Origin: Pseudomonadota bacterium | GTDB taxonomy: Bacteria; Pseudomonadota; Alphaproteobacteria; UBA2136; UBA6156 | Assembly: GCA_009927255.1 (NCBI GenBank) | Contig: RFNJ01000168.1 | Span: 1 to 8,960 of the forward strand | Direction: 5' to 3' | Length of the DNA stretch: 8,960 nt | Part shown: one piece after another, positions 1 through 5,462 of the stretch | Numbering within the stretch: the stretch's first letter is position 1 | How the letters are laid out: each line of letters begins with the position of its first letter | Program-made: the position numbers and the translations under genes | The notes under the pieces: generated by a model | What the model saw: the letters and a program-made list of their open reading frames with translations, nothing else | Database searches by the model: none | What the model was told of the DNA's origin: nothing

Positions 1-210
1 ATGGCCCACACGGTCATAGGCCGCGCGCTTTTGGCCATCTTTCAGCACATCATAGGCTTCATTAATTTCCTTAAATTTGGCCTCTGCCGCCTTGTCCCCG
101 GGGTTGCGGTCGGGGTGATACGCCATCGCCTTCTTCCGATACGCCGTCTTCAGCGCCGCCTCATCCGCGCCCTTGGCCACCCCCAAAATCTCATAATAAT
201 CCCGCGCCAT
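1..210 (-). CDS. dnaJ: Chaperone protein DnaJ (Hsp40), N-terminal J domain, cut by window edge
   Basis: DnaJ is the cytoplasmic co-chaperone that delivers unfolded substrates to DnaK and stimulates its ATPase. Only the first 70 codons are present. They start at ATG 210-208 and read MARDYYEILGV, followed by a complete J-domain core. The HPD tripeptide that contacts DnaK is at residues 32-34 (YHPDRNPGDK), then FKEINEAYDVLKD and the helix IV region KRAAYDRVGH. The Gly/Phe region, zinc-binding domain and C-terminal domains lie beyond the left edge. The Shine-Dalgarno-like AGAGGA sits just upstream of the ATG and a CIRCE operator lies 11 nt upstream of the start. Unlike the common dnaK-dnaJ arrangement, the gene is separated from dnaK by two unrelated genes and has its own promoter. 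The MARDYYEILGV start and HPD fit DnaJ rather than a minor J-domain protein, although the missing zinc domain would be the proof. Confidence 0.95.
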   Translation of the reverse strand, partial: MARDYYEILGVAKGADEAALKTAYRKKAMAYHPDRNPGDKAAEAKFKEINEAYDVLKDGQKRAAYDRVGH

Positions 211-221
211 TATAATCCTCT

Positions 222-248
222 TTAGCACTTTAATAATCCGAGTGCTAT
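222..248 (-). promoter_or_regulatory. CIRCE operator (HrcA binding site) of dnaJ
   Basis: Read on the minus strand this is ATAGCACTC, a 9-nt spacer, then AAGTGCTAA. The CIRCE consensus is TTAGCACTC-N9-GAGTGCTAA, so each arm matches 8 of 9 bases and the spacer length is exact. It overlaps the predicted dnaJ -10 and ends 11 nt before the dnaJ ATG, which is the usual place for HrcA repression. hrcA itself is in the same window. It also lies in the region shared with the divergent gene at 330. Confidence 0.9.
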
Positions 249-259
249 AGCTTCGTCAA
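230..259 (-). promoter_or_regulatory. Predicted sigma70-type promoter of dnaJ
   Basis: On the minus strand, TTGACG (259-254) is followed after 18 nt by TATTAA (235-230). The -35 matches the consensus at 5 of 6 bases and the -10 at 4 of 6. The -10 lies inside the CIRCE operator, so bound HrcA would block RNA polymerase. No convincing sigma32-type promoter was seen here. This is a pattern match only; no start site is known. Confidence 0.5.
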
Positions 260-329
260 CCCACCCCTTGCAGATTGCACAAGCGCTCCCCATATAAGTG
301 GGCATAGTTCAAGAGAAGGAGAAAAGCAG

Positions 330-971
330 ATGAACCCAAAGTTAAAAGCAATTATCGCCGAATATCTTCCTAAGTTTAAAGAAGAAGGTGGCTATCGTAG
401 CCAGTTGGTTGCTGCCGGTGGTCAAGCGCCTACAGCGCTACTGGTAGAAATTATGAATGCAATAGATATATGTAAAGCCAGCGGTCTAGAGCCATGTGTT
501 TATGGGGATTATCATGCATGGGAAGACTCAGCAGTATTCCCAGGGTGCGAAGACGAATGGCACCGAGACGGCGTACCACTTCCCTCCGGTGAAGATCAAC
601 TAAAGGGCCATATTGGCCTATGTCAAGGTTGGATAAGTCACCAGATTGAAACTGCTCGCACAGAAGCTATGCGTGAAAACGATGCTCGCGACGTTGCTCT
701 TTACTGCCATGAAGAACCAGACCCAAGAGACAGAATTGAAGCCCTTTATGCCGAAAGTATGGAAGCCGCAGCTGCAACAGATGGACCACGTGGTGATGAA
801 TTGGCCGCAGAGGCAGAGTATCGGCGTGCACGAGACTTGAAGGAGTTGAAAAGAGGCAACGATATGGGTGATCCAGAATATGATCCTCTCCGTGATGCCG
901 AAGAGCGGCTCCGTGCAACAGTGGGCGATGATGCAGCCGAGGTAGTCATTAACCCAGAACGAGATATGTAG
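330..971 (+). CDS. Hypothetical acidic protein, 213 aa, divergent from dnaJ
   Basis: I do not recognise this protein. The ATG at 330 is preceded by AAGGAG at good spacing, which supports the start, and the frame stays open to TAG 969-971. The product looks soluble, with no signal peptide or membrane segment. It is strongly acidic overall. The N-terminal ~110 residues look globular, with five cysteines at 48, 56, 73, 98 and 126 and several Trp/His residues. The last ~85 residues are charged and probably helical (EAEYRRARDLKELKRGN), and the tail is Asp/Glu-rich. The Cys spacing does not form an obvious zinc-finger pattern. It is more A+T-rich than the chaperone genes and lies on the opposite strand between dnaJ and the secreted-protein gene, which suggests an inserted or lineage-specific gene. 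A weak promoter is possible (TTGCAG 268-273, TATAAG 293-298, 19-nt spacer). No function is proposed. Confidence 0.72.
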   Translation: MNPKLKAIIAEYLPKFKEEGGYRSQLVAAGGQAPTALLVEIMNAIDICKASGLEPCVYGDYHAWEDSAVFPGCEDEWHRDGVPLPSGEDQLKGHIGLCQGWISHQIETARTEAMRENDARDVALYCHEEPDPRDRIEALYAESMEAAAATDGPRGDELAAEAEYRRARDLKELKRGNDMGDPEYDPLRDAEERLRATVGDDAAEVVINPERDM

Positions 972-974
972 CTT

Positions 975-998
975 ACAGCATCATCCTATTTATGCTGT
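975..998 (+). terminator. Possible weak hairpin after the 330 gene
   Basis: ACAGCAT and ATGCTGT form a 7-bp stem with a 10-nt loop, starting 3 nt after the stop codon. There is no real U-tract after it (TAGGTTAATAAA), so it is a poor intrinsic terminator. Its position between two convergent genes is the main argument for a role. Confidence 0.3.
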
Positions 999-1016
999 TA
1001 GGTTAATAAAGAATAC

Positions 1017-1550
1017 CTAATAAGGCCAACTCCGCAACTCCGCATCACTCATCGCATCATAAGCTGGTACGGTTTTGCAATCTTCAGGCCGCCGCATATA
1101 GTTGCCACAAACTGCCCCCCCGCCGCGCGCATAGGCCCGCTCCACCTGTTGCCGATACTGCTGCAACCGCTGCAAATAAGCCTCATAATCCCCCCGGTGC
1201 GGCGATTCAATCTGCCCACCCGGCCCACTGTAACCATTGTTGGTGCTCCCACCACCCCGCGTCACATTAAACCCATAACTCCCCCGCCCACTGGTGCGCA
1301 CACTCACCCGCCGCTCCCCGCCATTGCCACTATTACTCGCAACAGTACGTGTCACCACCCGCTCAACCGGCCGTTCCACATACCGCGTCACATACTCCAC
1401 GCGGGGAGAGTAATACGAAGGCGCATAATAGCCCCCATAGGACCCAAATTCGCCCGCCCAACCGAGACTCGGCACGGTCAATAAAACCAATAAAGCCAAT
1501 CCCCACATCTTCATACCCGTCCGTATACATCTAAACCCAACCCCAATCAA
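1017..1550 (-). CDS. Small secreted Gly/Tyr/Arg-rich hypothetical protein
   Basis: I cannot assign a function. The protein has a clear N-terminal signal peptide: a basic start, hydrophobic core WGLALLVLLTV (residues 16-26 from the TTG start) and a likely cleavage after GWA near residue 32. The mature part begins Gly/Tyr/Ser-rich, then has an Arg/Val-alternating stretch (residues 51-70, with VERPVERVVTR), a low-complexity Gly/Asn/Ser linker, a Gln/Arg/Tyr-rich helix (121-142), and a tail with two cysteines (148, 158) that could form a disulfide in the periplasm. Two starts compete. TTG at 1550 has GGAGGT 7 nt upstream. ATG at 1514 begins MKMWGLALL and has no good ribosome site, but a promoter-like pair places a transcript start almost at that ATG. 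I report the TTG start. The gene sits only ~22 nt beyond the dnaK terminator U-tract, so it is probably expressed separately or by read-through. Confidence 0.72.
   Translation of the reverse strand: MIGVGFRCIRTGMKMWGLALLVLLTVPSLGWAGEFGSYGGYYAPSYYSPRVEYVTRYVERPVERVVTRTVASNSGNGGERRVSVRTSGRGSYGFNVTRGGGSTNNGYSGPGGQIESPHRGDYEAYLQRLQQYRQQVERAYARGGGAVCGNYMRRPEDCKTVPAYDAMSDAELRSWPY
1522..1550 (-). promoter_or_regulatory. Possible promoter giving a leaderless mRNA from ATG 1514
   Basis: TTGATT (1550-1545) is followed after 17 nt by TATACG (1527-1522); each box matches the consensus at 4 of 6 bases. The predicted start site falls about 7 nt later, at the ATG at 1514, implying a leaderless transcript. 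It overlaps the alternative TTG start, so the two readings exclude each other. Weak evidence. Confidence 0.25.
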
Positions 1551-1572
1551 CCCCCCTACCTCCGGCCCCCCT

Positions 1573-1602
1573 AAAAAAGTGACCGGACGTCAGTCCGGTC
1601 AC
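1573..1602 (-). terminator. Rho-independent terminator of hrcA-grpE-dnaK
   Basis: On the minus strand a perfect 10-bp stem, GTGACCGGAC pairing with GTCCGGTCAC around a 4-nt loop, is followed directly by six T. It lies 33 nt after the dnaK stop codon. This is a textbook intrinsic terminator and should end the chaperone operon before the secreted-protein gene. Confidence 0.85.
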
Positions 1603-1621
1603 CCCAGCGAAGGCTGGGGTC
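1579..1621. repeat. Compound palindrome resembling a dispersed alphaproteobacterial repeat
   Basis: Two perfect inverted repeats abut and share 2 nt. The first is the terminator stem (1579-1602). The second is ACCCCAGC-GAAG-GCTGGGGT (1601-1620), an 8-bp stem with a GAAG loop. Short elements of the form GTCA-CCCCAGCGAAGGCTGGGG-TCCA are scattered through intergenic DNA in many alphaproteobacteria; that family likeness is from memory, and only one copy is visible here. The element appears to have been recruited as the dnaK terminator. Confidence 0.6.
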
Positions 1622-1635
1622 CATCTTCACCCCCC

Positions 1636-3543
1636 CTAAGAAGCCTTCTTCTTACTCACATCCGTATAGTCCGCATCCACACTCCCATCCTCATTCGCCT
1701 CACCGGCCGATGCCCCCTCCGCCTTCGCCTGCGCCTCATACATCGCCTTGCCCAGCTCCATGCTCGCCTCACCCAGCGCATCGGTCTTGGCCTTCAGGTC
1801 GTCGGCGCTGGCGTCTTTGTCTTCCAGCAGCTTTTTCAAGTCGGCCATCGCCTCCTCAATCTTGCCCTTCACCTCGCCACTCACCTTGTCGCCATGCTCT
1901 TTCAGCGCTTTTTCGGTGCTATGGATCAGGCTCTCCGCATGGTTGCGCGCATCCACGCTGTCGCGCTTGGCCTTGTCGGCTTCGGCATTGGCTTCAGCTT
2001 CCTTAATCATCCGCTCAATGTCCTTGTCGCTCAGGCCACCATCGCTCTTAATCACCACGTTGGCGCTCTTGTTGGTGCCCTTGTCCTTGGCGCTCACGTT
2101 CACAATGCCGTTGGCGTCAATATCAAACGTCACCTCAATCTGCGGCACACCACGCGGGGCAGGGGGGATGCCTTCCAAATTAAACTGCCCCAGCAACTTG
2201 TTATCCCCCGCCATCTTGCGCTCACCTTGGTAAACGCTAATGGTCACCGCGGGCTGATTATCCGCCGCCGTGCTAAACACTTGGCTCTTTTTGGTGGGGA
2301 TGGTCGTGTTACGGTCAATCAGCGGCGTAAACACCCCACCCAAGGTCTCAATCCCCAGCGTCAACGGCGTCACATCCAGCAGCAACACATCCTTCACATC
2401 ACCCTTCAAAATCCCACCCTGAATCGCCGCCCCAATCGCCACAACTTCATCCGGATTCACCCCCTTGTGCGGGTCTTTGCCAAAGAATTTCTTCACCACC
2501 TCCTGCACCTTGGGCATCCGCGTCATCCCACCCACCAGCACCACTTCATCCACATCGCTGGCCTTCACTCCGGCGTCTTTCAGCGCCTGCTTGCAAGGCT
2601 CAAGGGTCTTATCAATCAAGTCACCAACAAGGCTCTCCAGCTTGGCCCGCGTCAGCGTCACCTGCAGGTGCTTCGGCCCGCTGGCGTCGGCGGTAATAAA
2701 CGGCATGTTAATTTCAATGCTGGCGGTGGATGAAAGCTCTTTCTTCGCCTTCTCCGCCTCATCCTTCAGCCGCTGCAACGCCAACTTGTCCTTGGTTAAA
2801 TCAACGCCTTCTTTTTTCTTAAACTCATCGGCCAACCACCCAATCACGCGGCTGTCAAAGTCCTCACCACCCAAAAAGGTATCGCCATTGGTGGCTTTCA
2901 CTTCCACCACCCCGTCACCAATTTCCAAAATCGAAACGTCAAACGTCCCACCACCCAAGTCATAAACCGCCACCGTCTTGTGGCCCTTCACATCTTCACC
3001 CAAACCATAGGCCAAAGCCGCCGCAGTTGGTTCGTTCACCAAGCGCAAAACATCCAGCCCCGCAATCTTCCCCGCATCCTTGGTCGCCTGCCGCTGGGCA
3101 TCGTTAAAGTAAGCCGGCACCGTAATCACCGCCTGCGTCACCTTCTCACCCAAAAATGCCTCGGCAGTGTCCTTCATCTTCTGCAACACCATCGCCGAAA
3201 GCTCACTCGGCGAAACTTTCTTGCCCGAAACCTCCACCCACGCATCGCCATTATCCCCCTTCACAATTTTAAAGGGGCTGTGCTCCTTGGCCTTCTTCAC
3301 CATCGCATCGTCAAAGCGCCGCCCAATCAACCGCTTAAACGCAAACAGCGTATTTTCGGCATTGGTAATCGCCTGCCGCTTGGCGGGCTGTCCCACCAGC
3401 TTCTCGCCATTTTTGGCAAAAGCCACAATGCTCGGCGTGGTGCGCGCACCCTCATTATTCTCCAAAACCCGGGTTTCCTTACCATCCATAATCGCCACAC
3501 AGCTGTTGGTGGTCCCAAGGTCAATCCCAATTACTTTAGCCAT
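1636..3543 (-). CDS. dnaK: Chaperone protein DnaK (Hsp70)
   Basis: DnaK is the ATP-driven cytoplasmic chaperone that binds exposed hydrophobic segments, working with DnaJ and GrpE. The 635-residue product is full length for the family. The start is the ATG at 3543-3541 (MAKVIGIDLGTTNSCVA) with GAAGGAGAG just upstream; an upstream in-frame extension of 23 residues to 3612 overlaps grpE and is not family-like. The nucleotide-binding domain (about 1-384) has the phosphate loop DLGTTNS (8-14), catalytic Lys70 in FKRLIGRRF, and DLGGGTFDVS (195-204) including Thr200. The interdomain linker DVLLLDVTPLTLG is at 385-397. The substrate-binding sheet follows to about 500, then the helical lid. The acidic tail (DGSVDADYTDV) ends in KKKAS. 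It is the last gene of hrcA-grpE-dnaK, 37 nt after grpE, with no CIRCE in that gap, so control comes from the hrcA promoter. All key residues are intact. Confidence 0.98.
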   Translation of the reverse strand: MAKVIGIDLGTTNSCVAIMDGKETRVLENNEGARTTPSIVAFAKNGEKLVGQPAKRQAITNAENTLFAFKRLIGRRFDDAMVKKAKEHSPFKIVKGDNGDAWVEVSGKKVSPSELSAMVLQKMKDTAEAFLGEKVTQAVITVPAYFNDAQRQATKDAGKIAGLDVLRLVNEPTAAALAYGLGEDVKGHKTVAVYDLGGGTFDVSILEIGDGVVEVKATNGDTFLGGEDFDSRVIGWLADEFKKKEGVDLTKDKLALQRLKDEAEKAKKELSSTASIEINMPFITADASGPKHLQVTLTRAKLESLVGDLIDKTLEPCKQALKDAGVKASDVDEVVLVGGMTRMPKVQEVVKKFFGKDPHKGVNPDEVVAIGAAIQGGILKGDVKDVLLLDVTPLTLGIETLGGVFTPLIDRNTTIPTKKSQVFSTAADNQPAVTISVYQGERKMAGDNKLLGQFNLEGIPPAPRGVPQIEVTFDIDANGIVNVSAKDKGTNKSANVVIKSDGGLSDKDIERMIKEAEANAEADKAKRDSVDARNHAESLIHSTEKALKEHGDKVSGEVKGKIEEAMADLKKLLEDKDASADDLKAKTDALGEASMELGKAMYEAQAKAEGASAGEANEDGSVDADYTDVSKKKAS

Positions 3544-3580
3544 CGTCTTCTCTCCTTCGTTTTCGTTAAAATTAAACTCG

Positions 3581-4099
3581 TTAAGCCTGTGCCTCTGGCG
3601 CCTTCGCCACACTCACCATACTCGCCCGCAGCAACCGCCCATGCAGCGTAAACCCCGCCTGCAACTCGGCCACAATCTTGCCCGCCGCAATATCATGGCT
3701 CGGCACTTCCAGCATCACTTGGTGATGTTCCGGGTTCAGCGCCTCACCGGCCTTCACCGCAATTTTTTTCACGCCAAAGCGCTCCAAAATCTGCTGCAAA
3801 TTCGCCGCCGTCAGCACCACGCCATCGCGCAAAGCTTTCTCATTGCCCTCTGGCGCTGCCAAGGCCCGCACCAAGTTATCCGCCACGCCCAACATCTCGC
3901 GGGCAAAACTTGCCACTGCATATTGCCGCGCCTCCAGCACATCGGTCGCCGCCCGCTTGCGCACGTTCTCCGCCTCAGCCGCCGCCCGATAAGCCTTGTC
4001 CTTCCACCCATCCCGCTCAACCTCCAAAGCCGCAGCGTCAGCCACCACCTCCGCAGCAGGCACGGCTTCCTCCATCAAAATGTCTTTCGCATCGGTCAT
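3581..4099 (-). CDS. grpE: Nucleotide exchange factor GrpE
   Basis: GrpE is a dimeric exchange factor that releases ADP from DnaK and so resets the Hsp70 cycle. The product is 172 residues, at the short end for the family. An acidic Ala-rich N-terminus (1-28) leads into the long dimerisation helix (about 29-75, WKDKAYRAAAEAENVRKRA). Then comes the four-helix bundle region and the C-terminal beta domain that contacts DnaK, with the signature LNPEHHQVMLEVPS (121-134) and AGFTLHGRLLRASMVSVAK (148-166). The start ATG at 4099 has GAGGGG upstream and lies 15 nt after the hrcA stop. The stop is 37 nt before dnaK. The order hrcA-grpE-dnaK supports co-transcription from the CIRCE-controlled hrcA promoter. 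No damage is visible. Confidence 0.96.
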   Translation of the reverse strand: MTDAKDILMEEAVPAAEVVADAAALEVERDGWKDKAYRAAAEAENVRKRAATDVLEARQYAVASFAREMLGVADNLVRALAAPEGNEKALRDGVVLTAANLQQILERFGVKKIAVKAGEALNPEHHQVMLEVPSHDIAAGKIVAELQAGFTLHGRLLRASMVSVAKAPEAQA

Positions 4100-4114
4100 C
4101 GTCGTTTCCCCTCG

Positions 4115-5230
4115 TTATTCTCGTATCGCTTTAGCCAGCAATTTCCCCGTATAATCCACAATCCCCAGCGTCCGCTTATAATCCATCCGCAGCGGCCCAA
4201 TCACCCCCACACTCCCCACCAGTTTGCGGGATGCATCCCCATAAGGCGCCGCAATCACACTCACCTCACTCGCCAACCCACTCAAAGCTTCACTCGCGCC
4301 AACCACCGGCACATCCCGCCCGACAAAAATCTTCACCCCATTGCCCTGCCGCACTTCTTCCACCAGCGCCATCAACAGGCGTTTTTCTTCAAAAACCTTC
4401 ACCAACCCCTGCAATTTATCCCGCACCAACTCAGGGTATTGGAACAAATTGGTGCTCCCCGCCACCACCATCGCGCCATCCGCCGTTACCGGCTGGCCCC
4501 ACTGATGCGCCGCCAGCATCATCTGGTCAATCATCGCGTTCACTTGCCCGCGCTGTTCGGCCAGCGCCGCAATCATCGCGGTGCGCGCCTGCTCCAGCGT
4601 TTGGCCCATCACCACCGGCTTCAGGCTCATCGCCGCTTTGTGTAAATCTTCCGCACTGATAAACTCCGGCACTTCAATCACGCGGTTCTCAATCTCGCCC
4701 GCCTTGGTCACCATCACCACCAGCACGCGGTTGTCGCTTAGGCGCACAAATTCCATCTGCGCCAGCGGGTCATTGTCACTTTTCGGCGCCGAAACCATCG
4801 CCGCACAGTTGGTCAAAGCCGAAAGCGCCGAAGAAACATCCTGCACCAAAACTCCCATCGGCTTGCTCGCACTCACCTGCGCCTCAAGTTCCTTCTTTAC
4901 CGCCGCCGTCGGCTCACTCGCCTCCACCATTTTCTGTGCATAATACCGATACCCACTCTCAGTCGGAATCCGCCCCGCGCTAGTATGAGGATGCATCAGC
5001 AACCCCATCTGCTCCAAATCCTGCATCACATTCCGAATCGAAGCACCCGAAAGCTGATACCGCCCACTCTCCACCAAAGCCTTGCTACCAACAGCTTCGC
5101 CGGAAGCCCCATAGGTCTCCACCACATCCGCCAAAACCTGCGCCGCCCGCGCACTCAGCTCCACAGCCGGAATTTGGCCCGAACGCTGCGCCGGATTCTG
5201 GTTCACCAAAGGCTCTTTGTGTTTTTCCAT
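4115..5230 (-). CDS. hrcA: Heat-inducible transcription repressor HrcA
   Basis: HrcA is the dimeric repressor that binds CIRCE operators and shuts off chaperone genes at normal temperature; GroEL assists its folding in well-studied species. The product is 371 residues. The N-terminal winged-helix region (about 24-98) carries the family hallmark SGASIRNVMQDLEQMGLL (61-78) followed by PHTSAGRIPT and GYRYY. A central insert and the GAF-like C-terminal domain follow, with GVIGPLRMDY near the end. An N-terminal extension of about 24 residues (MEKHKEPLVNQ...) precedes the winged helix, as is often seen in alphaproteobacteria. The ATG at 5230 is preceded by a GGTGGGGA ribosome-site-like stretch. It is the first gene of hrcA-grpE-dnaK. 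A CIRCE 19 nt upstream implies autorepression, and a second CIRCE at dnaJ gives it another visible target. Confidence 0.97.
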   Translation of the reverse strand: MEKHKEPLVNQNPAQRSGQIPAVELSARAAQVLADVVETYGASGEAVGSKALVESGRYQLSGASIRNVMQDLEQMGLLMHPHTSAGRIPTESGYRYYAQKMVEASEPTAAVKKELEAQVSASKPMGVLVQDVSSALSALTNCAAMVSAPKSDNDPLAQMEFVRLSDNRVLVVMVTKAGEIENRVIEVPEFISAEDLHKAAMSLKPVVMGQTLEQARTAMIAALAEQRGQVNAMIDQMMLAAHQWGQPVTADGAMVVAGSTNLFQYPELVRDKLQGLVKVFEEKRLLMALVEEVRQGNGVKIFVGRDVPVVGASEALSGLASEVSVIAAPYGDASRKLVGSVGVIGPLRMDYKRTLGIVDYTGKLLAKAIRE

Positions 5231-5236
5231 GTCCCC

Positions 5237-5265
5237 ACCTTATCCCCACCTATCACTCCTGTCAA
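5237..5265 (-). promoter_or_regulatory. Predicted promoter of the hrcA operon
   Basis: TTGACA (5265-5260) lies in the CIRCE spacer and is followed after 17 nt by TAAGGT (5242-5237), a weak -10 with 3 of 6 matches. The predicted start site is then close to the hrcA ATG, implying a very short leader. The -35 is convincing; the -10 is not. Another promoter further upstream is possible. Confidence 0.45.
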
Positions 5266-5276
5266 CCGAGTGCTAA
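5250..5276 (-). promoter_or_regulatory. CIRCE operator (HrcA binding site) of hrcA-grpE-dnaK
   Basis: On the minus strand this reads TTAGCACTC, a 9-nt spacer, then GAGTGATAG. The left arm is a perfect consensus half and the right arm matches 7 of 9. The spacer contains a perfect TTGACA, so the operator sits directly on the -35 of the operon promoter. It is 19 nt from the hrcA start codon and shared with the divergent gene at 5371. Confidence 0.92.
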
Positions 5277-5296
5277 AAATTTCTCATTCTGCACAC

Positions 5297-5324
5297 TTGA
5301 TATTTAGTACTCAATACCTATCAT
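5297..5324 (+). promoter_or_regulatory. Predicted promoter of the 5371 gene, containing a CIRCE-like half-site
   Basis: TTGATA (5297-5302) and TATCAT (5319-5324) each match the sigma70 consensus at 5 of 6, with a 16-nt spacer. TTAGTACTC (5304-5312), which differs from a CIRCE half-site by one base, lies between the boxes. It has no matching second arm at N9, but it forms an inverted repeat with GAGTGCTAAA of the hrcA CIRCE 25 nt away. The leader would be about 40 nt. Confidence 0.55.
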
Positions 5325-5360
5325 TTAAAATGTAACGGTAACGCGTAATACCAGTAGAGA

Positions 5361-5462
5361 GGATACAACAATGGATGTCTTAGCTAGACTCTCAGAATTA
5401 GAAGCTGAAGCTATTCAGGATACAGCAATTGATGTCTTAGCTAGACTCTCAGAGTTAGAAGC
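5361..5462 (+). repeat. Tandem direct repeat, 46 bp matched at 57-bp period, spanning a start codon
   Basis: Copy 1 (5361-5406) and copy 2 (5418-5463) start with GGATACA and run through GATGTCTTAGCTAGACTCTC to the GAAGC at 5401-5405 and 5458-5462. Over 45 aligned bases they differ at three positions: 5368/5425, 5373/5430 and 5397/5454. The offset is 57 bp, or 19 codons, so the frame is kept. Copy 1 includes the ribosome-binding region and the ATG. In copy 2 the matching codon is ATT. The high identity points to a recent slippage or unequal recombination event. Confidence 0.93.

Noticed and set aside
646..949. Small overlapping frames inside the 330 gene on both strands
   Set aside because: They lack ribosome sites and family features, and the 213-codon frame with AAGGAG is the better call.
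1579..1621. Insertion-sequence ends or attachment site
   Set aside because: There is no transposase or integrase in the window and no flanking direct repeat; the palindromes are explained as terminator and dispersed repeat.
1579..2733. Plus-strand open frame of 384 codons opposite dnaK
   Set aside because: It begins inside the terminator palindrome and runs antisense to dnaK; it has His/Arg/Leu bias and no recognisable domain.
3544..3580. Separate CIRCE or heat-shock promoter for dnaK
   Set aside because: The 37-nt grpE-dnaK gap contains only a ribosome site; no TTAGCACTC arm or promoter pair is present.
3544..3612. 23-residue N-terminal extension of DnaK
   Set aside because: It overlaps grpE and breaks the conserved MAKVIGIDLGTT start, which has its own good ribosome site.
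3167..4645. Long plus-strand open frame of 492 codons across grpE and hrcA
   Set aside because: It is antisense to dnaK, grpE and hrcA, which have unmistakable family motifs. The translation is His/Arg/Pro-rich and low-complexity, as expected from G+C-rich opposite-strand frames.
5361..5462. CRISPR-like array
   Set aside because: There are only two copies, the 46-bp match is inside a coding frame with no regular spacers, and no cas gene is nearby. It is a simple tandem duplication.
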